A stretch of DNA of 64,000 nt. It comes from Perca fluviatilis (taxonomy: Eukaryota; Chordata; Actinopteri; Perciformes; Percidae). Every line of letters starts with the position of its first letter. The stretch's first letter is position 1. The stretch spans positions 4,599,346-4,663,345 of the forward strand of contig NC_053128.1 of NCBI RefSeq assembly GCF_010015445.1, in the 5' to 3' direction. Both the position numbers and the translations under genes were made by a program. Shown in pieces: positions 12,301 through 50,778 of the stretch. Below the pieces are notes generated by a model. The model did not search any database and was not told the origin of the DNA. It saw only the letters and a list, made by a program, of their open reading frames with translations.

Positions 12301-13041
12301 TTTTTTGTCAAAACCTAATTGGGCCAGTGAGAGGAGTGCTGGCTTTTGTGGTTCCACTGCTGGCTCTATATTTTAGTGTTCAATTATATTTAATCTTCCA
12401 TAACACATATTCAGTTTTGCACATGCAGTGTGTCTCGGCCTCTCAGTTCACTTTCTGAGCAACATTTTTCACTGAGCTCTGAAGATGAATCCACCAGAGG
12501 TAAACACGTGAACTTTCATGGCAGCATACATTACCTCTAACACTGTAACTGTATCCTACCTGTGCATGCTCAGAGTGAAAACTTTTGTCAACTTACTGTC
12601 TGCTAGTGTTACGGTGGCGGCAGCGTTCACTGTAACAGGTAAAGTTATCTCAGCATCCGAGTCTCCTGCAGGTAAGCTGATGATGGTGGCCTCCCCCAGG
12701 AGGTTACAGATCCTCTGCTGCATAGCGGTGAGGATCACGGGAACTGGAGTGCAGTCAGCGGAGATTCCCTCTATAGCAGCTCGCGCCTGGGCCACTTTCC
12801 GTCGGACCTCCGTCTTCATGTCAGACCACTTCTTTTTCACCTCGGGCAACTCTCTGGGACAGGTGGTGACAGCGTTCACCTTTTTCAGAATATCCACCCA
12901 CGCGTTATTCTTTGCCATGTGGGTGACTCCAGCATTGAAGTGGTTAACCAGTGTGTGCTTTTGTTTCTCTATTTCTTCCACAATAATTTCCACCTCTCTC
13001 TCCGAGAAATTCATTTTTCTTTTTTTCGCGACCGATGCCAT
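8844..13041 (-). CDS. naif1: naif1, nuclear apoptosis-inducing factor 1 (gene span)
   Basis: Multi-exon gene on the minus strand. Coding exons are 13041-12597, 11070-11117 (optional) and 9391-8844. Splicing exon 1 to exon 3 gives 330 residues; including the middle exon gives 346. Human NAIF1 is about 327. The N-terminus ([20 protein letters not shown], then [20 protein letters not shown]) is the Myb/SANT-like DNA-binding domain, residues about 1-85. [17 protein letters not shown] follows. The C-terminal half ([40 protein letters not shown]) matches the conserved NAIF1 tail. Known biology: a nuclear protein that promotes apoptosis when overexpressed, and a domesticated Myb-like partner of HARBI1 derived from PIF/Harbinger transposons. 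It lies head-to-head with slc25a25. Confidence 0.93.
9613..10077. mobile_element. hAT-type MITE, copy 1, in a naif1 intron
   Basis: It begins TAGTCT and ends GCAATGCGAGACTA. Near-identical 8-base flanks, GGACATGG (9604-9611) and GGACGTGG (10078-10085), fit the 8-bp target duplication of hAT elements. The same sequence (TCCAATCTGAGTTTTCTGTT, GGAATGCTGTGTGGACTAGC) recurs at 15405-15770 and 43777-44230. Its ORFs are repeat-borne and non-functional. Confidence 0.8.
10086..11069. other. naif1 intron, no further feature
   Basis: AT-rich intron sequence. A 94-residue open frame at 10641-10925 on the plus strand has no recognisable motif or conserved-looking ending, and I do not treat it as a gene. 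Confidence 0.5.
11070..11117 (-). CDS. naif1: naif1 candidate 48-bp cassette exon
   Basis: On the minus strand TTTTATAG precedes and GTAAGT follows a 48-base open segment encoding [15 protein letters not shown]. Both boundaries are phase 1, so inclusion adds 16 residues without shifting the frame. A pyrimidine-rich stretch (TCATCCTCTGTCTGCG) lies before the acceptor. Human NAIF1 reads straight from the equivalent of exon 1 to [11 protein letters not shown], so this exon is not needed for the conserved protein. It may be lineage-specific or spurious. Confidence 0.5.
11118..12596. other. naif1 first intron, no coding feature
   Basis: Mostly AT-rich sequence. A block at about 11468-11560 with CAACGTTTCGGTACTAGACC resembles the ends of widespread teleost repeats, but I could not place its borders. 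Confidence 0.45.
12597..13041 (-). CDS. naif1: naif1 coding exon 1 (Myb/SANT-like domain)
   Basis: The ATG at 13041-13039 opens [16 protein letters not shown], matching the start of the family. The exon ends GACA|GTAAGT with donor at 12596-12591 and leaves one base of a codon. The frame stays open past the donor until a TAG at 12556. The family match stops at the donor (TVTLAD), which supports it. A second possible donor (CAG|GTAGGA, near 12560) lies just before the stop but does not keep homology. Confidence 0.92.
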
Positions 13042-13265
13042 AATTGCAGAAACTGCTCTTTTGGAGAGGTAATTGTGCGTATTGTACGCACAAATAGTAG
13101 GATTTACTCAATTAATGTGCGCAACGTAATGGCTTCCAGAATCGGCTTCTTCTTCTTCCTACTAACAACGCTTACGTTGGCTGGGCGTATAGCCCCGCCT
13201 ACTTACACTCTATTGGTCGGATATCTCACGGTCATGCTTTATTCTCTGTGGCTATTGGTTTAATC
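13042..13265 (-). promoter_or_regulatory. naif1: naif1 5' UTR and proximal promoter area
   Basis: The 220 bases upstream of the ATG include a GC-box-like CCCCGCC (13193-13199) and two ATTGG motifs (13212-13216 and 13255-13259). On the minus strand these read CCAAT. No TATA box stands out, as expected for a broadly expressed nuclear gene. The start site is not defined by sequence alone. Confidence 0.4.
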
Positions 13266-13502
13266 AAACGCCAATACTCAAGAAGGGAAATAAACGATGT
13301 AATTCAAAATCCTCTCACTTTACAGTCGTAGTTTTTATTTTTTTCATTTGAACATTTCAATAACAACAGTATACGTGATTTACAGGAAATAGCTATTACA
13401 AGCAGCAGTAACCTAGAAAATAAACATGAAATAACACAAAACAATATAAAAATGGATAAATAAAAAAACTACACAAGACACACTCATATTGCATTCTGTC
13501 AA

Positions 13503-13639
<137 letters not shown>

Positions 13640-14056
13640 CCCTCTATATACACAATCTTAAGACATTTCTCCATTTCAGTTATTTTAGTAAAAAACTATT
13701 AGTTGAAAAAAGTAAACTCAACCAATAAAGGTTTCAAAAGCTAAAACATTAGTAGTAACCTTTACAAATTTACATGTATGTGTATACAGAAGTTATTTAA
13801 GATTTAATACATTTTTAAAATAGTCAAGAACACTTTTCACCCCTAAATTATTCAGAATATTGGACATTACAGTGTCCACAGCCACAGTGACAGAAATGTC
13901 CATACTAAGCATAGATGTGCAATAATATTTCCAGATATTGATGGGTCATAGATCATACCCACAAATCTTATATCCTCAGGTAAAAAACCCAAACAGCACT
14001 ACAAGCTACTGTCCCACCACCTAAGTGATCATTTCAACAACAGAAGTCCAGTATGA
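13640..14056. other. Intergenic, nothing recognised
   Basis: AT-rich sequence without coding or structural signal that I can identify. Confidence 0.5.
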
Positions 14057-14283
14057 ATGTAATGGACTGTATTTATATATATAGCACTTTTCTAGTTTTA
14101 ACAACTACTCAAAGCGCTTTTACAGAGTACAGGAACTATTCACCATTCACACACAGCATCGAGAGCAATTCAGGGTTCTGTGTCTTGCCCAAGGAGATTT
14201 TGACATGGAACCGCAGGGCCAAGGATCGAACCACCAACCTTCCGATTGGTAGGCGACCACTCTATCACCTGAGCCACCGCTGT
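14057..14283 (-). mobile_element. tRNA-derived SINE
   Basis: The minus strand from 14283 reads GCGGTGGCTCAGGTGATAGA as a box-A-like region and GGTTCGATCC as a perfect pol III box B. The sequence then runs to a region resembling a LINE tail near 14060 (AAGTGCTATATATATAAATA). It is a typical fish tRNA-derived SINE; the tRNA part would not fold into a functional tRNA. Confidence 0.75.
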
Positions 14284-14289
14284 TAAAGA

Positions 14290-15400
14290 TGGGCACATCC
14301 AGAACATGTGGAGGAATGTGGTCAATTTCAGAGGATAATTGATGCATAACACAATGCAGACTTAAAACAAACAAACCCAAACCTTGCCCCAGCTGACACA
14401 TCATAGCTAATTTACAATATACAGTACATCAATAATTCATCACCATCAATCATTAAATCTAGGAGTTTTTGTCTGTTTTTTTATGTTTTCATTCACTTTG
14501 CCTTTTTTTCCCCTGTTATTTGTTGATGACATTTTATGTCTACAAATGCATAAAACATAAAAAAAGAAATATCCATTGTCACATATCAGAGATGTACAAT
14601 GACTATAATTTAAGATCAAATAAACTGTACAATAAGTCACACTCAAGAGGGATAACACAGAGTTGATTTGCTTTCTGATATAATTAATAAAGGGACTCCA
14701 AATCACAAGAAATTTACAAAATGAATCAGATGCAGAGTAACTGATCTCCTCCAAATAAAGACAGGATACCATATCATTGGGGCACTTGTTAAAATACAAT
14801 TTATACAAAACATAAAAGCTTGCTGGGTTTCATGACGCAATTTTAGGGAGCTTTTAGAACAACCCAAAACAGCAAGTAGCCTACACAGTCTGGATCGACT
14901 TGTTTATGAAATTTTACATGTTTAAACAGAGTAACTAACAGAGTTAGTGTAGTAAATGTTTAAGGAATAATGTAGAGTGAGCTTATCATTATTGTGAATT
15001 AGAACCCCGACAGGGTAATGCAGGGTGATCTGGAATCAGCCTGAAGGGGTTCAACTCAAAATATTAATTTAACAATAATTTTATTGAATGGTCCTCCAGA
15101 GTCTATGATCAGAACTCAGTCCATGGCAACGGTCTGTTATACTTAGCAACAGTCTGTTACACAAAAATAAAAGACCATAGAATGCCGTGATTAACCAATC
15201 AGAATCAAGAATTCATCAATGCCGTGTAATAAACAGAAATAATGAATGCTTTCAAAGTTTTGAATTAGATTAATCACTGTCAAATAAACTTTTAAATGCA
15301 AAATGATCAAGTAGCTTATGATCACACAGTTTTGTGTAAGTGGGTGAATGAGAGGGAAATTTTGGATTAAATCGCTATATATATATATTTTCTTCTCATT
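14290..15400. other. Intergenic, no gene recognised
   Basis: Contains a 120-residue minus-strand open frame (14446-14808) of AT-rich, cysteine- and tyrosine-rich composition that matches no family I know and looks random. There are no clear repeat ends. Confidence 0.45.
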
Positions 15401-15404
15401 TCAG

Positions 15405-15770
15405 GGATTGTTCAGGTGTCGCCGGAAATTCTGCTGCGTGTCCCTCATTTCGGGCCACATGTCCATCAGCTTCCGCTTTCTTTGTGTTGGCATTTTAAGA
15501 TAGACTATCTGTCCAATCTGAGTTTTCTGTTGCAAGACTAAACAATCTTTGAACATACACATGTTCCACTAAAACAAGTTTCTTCCCGAGACTATTTTGC
15601 AGAGGCACCGTTGCTTCATCCAGCGTTTAGCGGTGCCCAAGACGATTGTGATTGGTTTAAAGAAATGCCAATAAACCAGAGCATGCTTTTCTCCCATCCC
15701 GGAATGCTGTGTGGACTAGCCAGATCCTCCTCCACAGCGCTGTGGAGGAATGTCTGGCAATGCAAGACTA
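15405..15770. mobile_element. hAT-type MITE, copy 2
   Basis: Shares the body of the element at 9613-10077, including TCCAATCTGAGTTTTCTGTT and GGAATGCTGTGTGGACTAGC, and the right end GCAATGCAAGACTA. The left end is shortened and the central part is missing bases. Confidence 0.75.
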
Positions 15771-16300
15771 GGCTGAAAGAGAACCAACTGAACTATAGTT
15801 TCACTGTTTTGTGCACTAACAACTTGTCAATCAATGTAACAGTGTGAAATTGTCAGCAGGAATGTGTACCTTGACCAAGCAGCAACTGTAAAATGATAAT
15901 ACCGGAGGCTTAATACTCTTTTAGCCAGAGCTATATTTTTAATGAGCACATGCAGTTGCCGGAGTATAACAACATCCACTCGCGATAACATGCAAGACTA
16001 TGGTGAGATCCCTCATTCACTGTGTTACCGTAAAACCCATAGTAATGCACAGGCACATTTCACATCATTATATGAGCGCAGCTTCAGGGGCCTGAAAAGT
16101 GAAGCCAATGTGGAAGTGCTTAAACCTGGATTCTGTCTCATTTCCAGAAGGTGGCGAGTCCCCTGGCTCCAAAAAGAAGTCAATTTCTATAGAAGTCTTC
16201 ACTTGTGAACATTTTCTTAACGAGTGTATGGCCTCAATCGCAGTTTTAAGTCTTCTTCAATACAGCATGATGTTCATTTTGTAAATTATGGTCCCATTTA
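15771..16300. other. Intergenic, nothing recognised
   Basis: No open frame with family features, and no clear repeat ends. Confidence 0.45.
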
Positions 16301-18035
16301 TTTTAAAATAGACAATAAAGCATGGCATGCTCTAGAGTGTGGCTACCGACCTGTCTCTTGCAGAGCTCTGACAGTCACCTTTTATTGGTTAACCGTAACA
16401 ACAATAGCCGCTAAAAAGACCATGACCTTGCGGAGCTTTGTGCACGACTGACAGCCACCTTTTCTGGGTTTAACGTCACTGCAACAGCCTCTAAAAAGAC
16501 CGTAACCTCAGAGCCGTCTGTACCCAGGGCACAGTCACTGTCAGTCGGCTATGCCCGCTGAATGGAGATTGTCAGTACTACTTCCAGACCTGTTATACAG
16601 CTTGTCTATACACTGTACTACAGTCAGTACATTACACATTATGGTTGCATGCCAGTTTGTAAGAAAGTGGGAATCATCTTACTGTCCAACATATCATAAA
16701 CTTGAAGCTGGCGATGGTAACGTTAGCCACAATAACATAACATAACGTTATCCATTGCAAAGCGACCTGTAGAGAACCCTGTGTCCAAATCCAACAATTC
16801 AGGCTATGGGGTGTTGTGCCAAAGTTACATTGCATGTTTTCATTATGAGGAAGTCAAACTTGTGGTTTCTGGCATATGTCATGTATCCTACATTAGCAGT
16901 TAGCGTAGCTCCTATGGCGCCATTTTGATGCTAACAAGCCATCACCCCCCCTTAGCATTCCATTGACTGCCATTCATTTTGGTGCCATTTTGACAGCAAA
17001 TAACGTTACATCTGAAGCATTTAAAGACTCTATTTGTCTATTGTTTATTTCTAAAGAAACACGACAATGTGTAAAAGGCTCCATTACCTTGTATCTCACA
17101 TTATGGCTCCGTAGCAGACGTTTTTGTAAAAATAGGCTAACGATTGTGTCATAACCACGCGACTTACTGTCAGTTAGCCAGTGCCTATGTTATCTCCTTA
17201 CATATACCTACGCTCTCCGTCTCTGCAAGATTGGGAATGATTGAGATTTCTCTTGGCACAGCTACCAGAAGACTTATAACTTTCAGACAGGTTGCTAACG
17301 TCACATCTACATCGTCTCTCTCAGTTTGAGGCTGCGCAGTAACGCTCAGCCAGCACCGGAAAAGTGCTTCTAATAGACTTCACTGGTCTCCGTCCAGAGC
17401 AATGGGATCTGTTGGTCCATTTTATATATGTCAATGGTTAGCGTGTATTGGCATGTCGGTGTTGCAGTCAGGAACACTTCACCGGCTGTGTCAAAAAAAA
17501 TTGCAAGTAACGTTACTCTATATAATTTAATGCGAGCACATGAATGTTGAAATGACTGAAAATGACTATCGCTGCATTAGCCGTGAATATAAATTAATGA
17601 AGCTCAACGCTTAGCTAGCTACCTGTTTAGGAGGAAATTAGTCAACTCTGTATCCTTTTGGGCTCTAAGCTGTCTCCATCTTTTAAAGCATCTCCAATAT
17701 TTATCCGTGTTTTACCTTGTCTCTGGTTATGCAACCGTTTAGAAAGAGGGTGGGTAGAATTAATCCATCTCCGTTGATCCCGTTTGTTTGTTTGCTGCTT
17801 CCATGACTGCGCTATAGCTGTAGTGCGCTGGGTTTGCGGTTTTCACAGGTATATCTGGCAACCCGCTATCAAAATAGGCAGTTGATAAAAACACACAGGC
17901 CAAAACACAAACAGACATTTTGTCATGAAATGAAAATTTTAAAGGAGAAAATACTGGCTTAAGCATTGTTGTCAGAAAACATTGTATTTTTTGATTAAAT
18001 ACAGTAAATATATTACATATTGCACCTTTAAATGT
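16300..18035. repeat. Dispersed repeat block sharing 180 bp with the element at 2.3 kb
   Basis: Sequence 17210-17392 (CTCTCCGTCTCTGCAAGATT, then ATTGAGATTTCTCTTGGCAC) is about 90% identical to 2319-2510. The block ends near 18032 with ATTGCACCTTTAAAT, which resembles the terminus of a common teleost miniature element. A conserved-looking direct repeat with GACTGACAGCCACCTTTT occurs near 16370 and 16450. No coding capacity. Confidence 0.45.
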
Positions 18036-18322
18036 CCCACGAGATATTAGCTGCAGTGACATACATTTTTATTTTTACAATTATTTTTATTATCATTATT
18101 ATTCATATTAAACTTTAAAGCCACATATCATTACTATTTATACAACACCTGCATTTTTACTTAAGCAAGTACCCCATAATTATAATACATGTCTTAAAAA
18201 CATTTGAAAATTCAGAAACAAAATTATGATTTTTACTGTGGTTAAACCTCAATACACGCATTGGGAAGCGCCTTTTGTCCGTCCCAATATGGCGATAAAT
18301 GTGCGGTATCTATTATCTATGT

Positions 18323-18413
18323 CAGTGGTTCTCAACCTTTTCGAGTCGCGACCCCCCAGAAAAAAGCATAGGAATAAAGAGGTCCCTCCCGACCCCCAGG
18401 TTGAGAACAACTG
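18323..18413. mobile_element. 91-bp hAT MITE
   Basis: Ends CAGTGGTTCTCAACC and GGTTGAGAACAACTG form the inverted repeats seen in many hAT (Charlie-like) elements. The flanks ATCTATGT (18315-18322) and ATCTATGA (18414-18421) are a 7/8 target duplication. Confidence 0.85.
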
Positions 18414-18428
18414 ATCTATGAGGTTTAG

Positions 18429-18577
18429 GCATGACCCGCCCTACTCTGCCTCTGATTGGCTAGTACTCGTTGCCTTCGTTGGTTGGATTGGTTAGGTTTA
18501 AGCATGAGGAATGAGATTGGTTAGGGTGAGACAGAGCCAGGGTACGCCAATCAGAGGCAGAGTAGGGCGGGACATGC
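18429..18577. promoter_or_regulatory. CCAAT-containing inverted repeat upstream of slc25a25
   Basis: The 32-base arms at 18429-18460 and 18546-18577 match at 31 of 32 positions when one is reverse-complemented. Each arm contains CCAATC (as GATTGG or its complement). The spacer holds two direct copies of ATTGGTTAGG. It lies about 580-730 bases upstream of the slc25a25 start codon. CCAAT boxes usually bind NF-Y; a role here is an inference. It may equally be a small foldback insertion. Confidence 0.5.
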
Positions 18578-19157
18578 CTTCGCCATCCTGTGAAATGAAA
18601 AATCGCTTCCCGGAGCCGAATGTGTTTCCCTTTTCCGTCGGCAAGTTAACAGGACTTAAATAGGCTATTAGAACAAACATCTTGTTTACATTGCTCTTTA
18701 TTACACTAACCGTATTTTTCGTTAGGTGCGATACACGAGCTCTGTATAAACTCTAACGTGCGATGCGGTGAAGTCATTTTAATAGATGGTAAAGGCGCTG
18801 ACAGCTCAGTATCCTCATCTTATCATCGCGTCTCGTTTTACCGGCATCTATAGTTGGCAGTTGAACAGTCTATGGTTGAAAACGTTAGCTACCAGTGCTA
18901 ATTTTTCAAGTGAGGTTATAGAAAAGAACCATTTTCGTCTCAGGTCAACTCCTCGAATGTGTTCGTGGTGAAAAGTCGGGTTTGTAAGCTAACCGGCTTC
19001 TGTTAGCTTTTCCTTTCAGTGCCGGGGCTTAAATGGAGGGACATGTGACGTGGTAGTTAGGGCTCGAGATACACAGTAACTGGCCTCAAGTGCTCTTTTA
19101 AGTTCTCAACCGGCAAGTAACGTAGAGTGTCAAACTATTCAGGAGGCGAATAGTCTC
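18578..19157 (+). promoter_or_regulatory. slc25a25: slc25a25 promoter and 5' UTR area
   Basis: The stretch between the inverted repeat and the ATG has scattered CpGs and no TATA box at an obvious position. The 5' UTR probably starts within it. No unusual upstream signal was identified. Confidence 0.35.
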
Positions 19158-46442
<27,285 letters not shown>

Positions 46443-46925
46443 GAAGGCAGGCATAGAGAGGAGATCAAGAGGCCAAATGTTGTTGTTTTTTGCTTTTCTT
46501 GTGAGCTGAAGATTTACTGCGTTGGGCTCTAAGAAGCAAGCAGCTGACATTTAACATTTTAAAATCAAATTATGAAATTCCAGGGTTTAAAGGATTAATG
46601 TGAAATGATGTGAATGAAGAGGATTGAGAACTTTAAAAGCAGAGAGGCTGATGAAGACTTTCAAGGTGGAGAAAACTGCTTGACCGAAACAATTTCTGTT
46701 TGTTTATTTAAATGCCTTTAAGCAATCCCGGATTGCTTCAACTACACAAAAGTTTACATTGAATTAATTAAGGTAGTTTACTGGGGTCCCAGTACATTGA
46801 TTTCATATTGCCATGTGGCAGAAGTAGTCCTGCTGGTCTGTGTAAAGGATGAATCTTGAAGGGCTTTGCTAAGGCAGATAAACTGACCTCAGTTCATACT
46901 CTCTTTTTAATATTGTTTTGGCTTT

Positions 46926-46962
<37 letters not shown>

Positions 46963-48600
46963 CGCCCAAACAAAGCCACAAAGTCTCTGCTTAATGAAAA
47001 ATATGCAGTAGCTGTATACTGTAGGTTAACTAGGCTTGAGTAATCATGCATACAGATGATAAAAACAAGACCATGAATTTGTTTGGGTCTTTTTTTCTCC
47101 ATGACACCTACCGCGCTGTGTAAATGTGGCAATTACAGGGTAATGAAACATTGAATTTCCTTTTTGTTTCCCAAGATTCACAGCTTCTTCAGTTGCTTTA
47201 AAAGGTATAATGTGTAGTATTTTATTTATTTTTAATTTTTTTAAAACATAGACTAATACAAAAATAATCCCTCTCAATCATCACTTGTGCCCCACTAGAA
47301 GTGTGTGCGGGACATTTATGGGCATCAATAAAGATCCTTTGGGCCCCACGTGGTTGGTAACCCCCAGCCAATAACAGTGTGCAGGTGTTGAGCCATTTCT
47401 TATTCCCAGGTAGCGCTTTGTGACGCCCCTCGGCCGGCTGTCCTACTGACACACAATCAAACACTGTGTACAGACGTTTCACAGAAGCCTCTCTGAGATA
47501 CACCTCCATTCCTCCTCAATTTCTGTACAATATATCCGTTATTATATTTTCACGTCCAAAACTGTTTTACTTTCCACAGGTTTGTATTATTAGCTGGATA
47601 TTTAAGGAATATTTCACCAGCTTGTGGGCTAAAGACATTTCCCATTCTTGGGTGATGTAAACAGGGTTCAAAATTAGCACCATCTACTAGCCAAATGCTG
47701 GTAAAATATGTAAGTGGCTGGTAGATCTGCTTTACTCACCAGCCCAAAAAAATAAATAAATAGTAATCTATTGAGTGGCTGGTAAAATTTTAACATTCAC
47801 TACCGATTTGGCTGTTGGACGAAAAAGTTAATTTTGAACCCTGGATGTAAACAAATAGTCCTTTAAATCACACAGCAGCCACATCCAAGCAGAGGCAGTC
47901 ATAGATATAAAGATTGTTATATATCTATGGAGGCAGCACTCTCAGCCTGACTGATGCCTGTGTCAAATGAGACAGAGATTCCCACGAGTGCCTTGTGTGC
48001 CGCTCTTAAATGCACGTAAACACTAAGAGGTGGAGTCTGTGGAACATTGAATGCACTTTAAGGTATTCTGGCTTAATTCCTGTTTATTATTATTTATTTT
48101 CACACAAAAATGGATTCATGACTGAATTTGTGATGTATTGGTTCTGCTGAATGTATAATATTCCAGTGTTTTTTTGATTTTAGAGTAATTGTGGTCTTGG
48201 TGAAAAACTGGTGGTGAAGAAGTGGTTTGTTTTAGAGTGATAGAAGCTCTGATATGGTTTAAAATTCAAAGCCTCAACAATTTAGAACCCCAAAGTGTTC
48301 AATACTAAATTAAACAATTTAACAATCATATGACTAAATGGTGTAAAATATTTAAATGAACCAACATTTTGTGAAATAATTGAAGAAATTATTAAAACTC
48401 AACTCTATTATAAAACGTTTTGTCATCATTCATTTCTTGGATACCATTTTGATTTCATTATAGACTTTTTTTTTTTTTTTTTAATGGGGTGGGGGTAGAT
48501 ATTTTTTCTTCCAAAAATGCTGCATTTTTAAACAAGGAATTACAATTTCCAAGTTTGTTTTTTAGTTTGTTTTATGTCAGAATAAAGCCACATAAAAAGG
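46443..48600 (+). other. slc25a25: slc25a25 3' UTR region
   Basis: No new coding sequence follows the stop. Candidate polyadenylation hexamers AATAAA lie at 47327-47332 and 48581-48586. A (CT)n run sits at 46928-46957 and a MITE at 47662. Which signal is used cannot be told from sequence. Confidence 0.4.
47662..47843. mobile_element. 182-bp hAT MITE with perfect 8-bp target duplication
   Basis: CAGGGTTCAAAATTA at the left and TTAATTTTGAACCCTG at the right, flanked on both sides by GATGTAAA (47654-47661 and 47844-47851). Internal GTGGCTGGTA repeats. Confidence 0.95.
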
Positions 48601-48744
48601 AAAATTTAAGACAAGTACAACTACCTCAACTTAAGTAAAAGTTACTTTCCACCACTGTCAAGAGAATAGAATCACACAATCTATTGGATCCACTGAAGAA
48701 GAACTTTAATAACTAGTGTTGCAATCAAATGTAGTGAAGTACAT

Positions 48745-50778
48745 GATACAGTATTAGGGGACCAATAAGGCCTATATAAAAGAGACTTCAGATACAGTAT
48801 TATGGGACCACTAAGGCCTATATAGAAGAGACTTCAGATACAGTATTAGGGGACCACTAAGGTCTATATAAAAGAGACTTCAGATACAGTATTAGGGGAC
48901 CACTAAGGTCTATATAAAAGAGACTTCAGATACAGTATTATGGGACCACTAAGGCCTATATAGAAGAGACTTCAGATACAGTATTATGGGACCACTAAGG
49001 CCTATATAGAAGAGACTTCAGATACAGTATTATGGGACCACTAAGGCCTATATAGAAGAGACTTCAGATACAGTATTATGGGACCACTAAGGCCTATATA
49101 GAAGAGACTTCAGATACAGTATTAGGGGACCACTAAGGCCTATATAGAAGAGACTTCAGATACAGTATTATGGGACCACTAAGGCCTATATAGAAGAGAC
49201 TTCAGATACAGTATTATGGGACCACTAAGGCCTATATAGAAGAGACTTCAGATACAGTATTATGGGACCACTAAGGCCTATATAGAAGAGACTTCAGATA
49301 CAGTATTATGGGACCACTAAGGCCTATATAGAAGAGACTTCAGATACAGTATTATGGGACCACTAAGGCCTATATAGAAGAGAGACTTCAGATACAATAT
49401 TATGGGACCACTAAGGCCTATATAGAAGAGACTTCAGATACAGTATTATGGGACCACTAAGGCCTATATAGAAGAGACTTCAGATACAGTATTATGGGGA
49501 CCACTAAGGCCTATATAGAAGAGTATTCACTATTAGCCGATACTAGAAGCACTTCAGATACAGTATTATGGGACCACTAAGGCCTATATAGAAGAGACTT
49601 CAGATACAGTATTATTGGGACCACTAAGGCCTATATAGAAGAGACTTCAGATACAGTATTATGGGACCACTAAGGCCTATATAAAAGAGACTTCAGATAC
49701 AGTATTAGGGGACCACTAAGGCCTATATAGAAGAGACTTCAGATACAGTATTAGGGGACCACTAAGGCCTATATTAAAGAGACTTCAGATACAGTATTAG
49801 GGACCACTAAGGCCTATATAAAAGAGACTTCAGATTACAGTATTAGGGGACCACTAAGGCCTATATAAAAGAGACTTCAGATACAGTATTAGGGGACCAC
49901 TAAGGCCTATATAAAAGAGACTTCAGATACAGTATTTGGGGACCACTAAGGCCTATATAAAAGAGACTTCAGATACAGTATTAGGGGACCACTAAGGCCT
50001 ATATAAAAGAGACTTCAGATACAGTATTAGGGGACCACTAAGGCCTATATAAAAGAGACTTCAGATACAGTATTAGGGGACCACTAAGGCCTATATAAAA
50101 GAGACTTCAGATACAGTATTAGGGGACCACTAAGGCCTATATAAAAAGAGACTTCAGATACAGTATTAGGGGACCACTAAGGCCTATATAAAAGAGACTT
50201 CAGATACAGTATTAGGGGACCACTAAGGCCTATATAAAAGAGACTTCAGATACAGTATTATGGGACCACTAAGGCCTATATAGAAGTGACTTCAGATACA
50301 GTATTATGGGACCACTAAGGCCTATATAGAAGAGACTTCAGATACAGTATTAGGGGACCACTAAGGCCTATATAGAAGAGACTTCAGATACAGTATTAGG
50401 GGACCCCCTAAGGCCTATATAAAAGAGACTTCAGATACAGTATTAGGGGACCACTAAGGCCTATATAGAAGAGACTTCAGATACAGTATTAGGGGACCAC
50501 TAAGGCCTATATAGAAGAGACTTCAGATACAGTATTAGGGGACCACTAAGGCCTATATAGAAGAGACTTCAGATACAGTATTAGGGGACCACTAAGGCCT
50601 ATATAGAAGAGACTTCAGATACAGTATTAGGGGACCACTAAGGCCTATATAGAAGAGACTTCAGATACAGTATTAGGGGACCACTAAGGCCTATATAAAA
50701 GAGACTTCAGATACAGTATTAGGGGACCACTAAGGCCTATATAAAAGCATCCAAAAAGCAGCATGTCATAGGACCTTT
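48745..50778 (+). repeat. 46-bp repeat array 1 (about 43 units) with element right end
   Basis: Units of 46 bp (GATACAGTATTAGGGGACC, ACTAAGGCCTATATAAAAG, AGACTTCA) run from 48745 to 50747. CATGTCATAGGACCTTT then follows, the right terminus of the MITE seen complete at 7546-8207. The left terminus and unique part of the MITE are absent. Two linked variants occur in blocks: TATTAGGGGACC with TATATAAAAG, and TATTATGGGACC with TATATAGAAG. A few units have 1-2 base indels, and one near 49525 is disrupted. Confidence 0.97.

Noticed and set aside
12518..13072. 184-residue plus-strand frame across naif1 exon 1
   Set aside because: Antisense shadow of the naif1 coding exon; the minus strand has the family match.
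14210..14283. tRNA gene on the minus strand with perfect box B
   Set aside because: The rest cannot form a cloverleaf; the unit continues as a SINE.
48745..50747. CRISPR-like array (regular repeats)
   Set aside because: Units are contiguous 46-bp tandem copies without unique spacers, in a vertebrate transposon.
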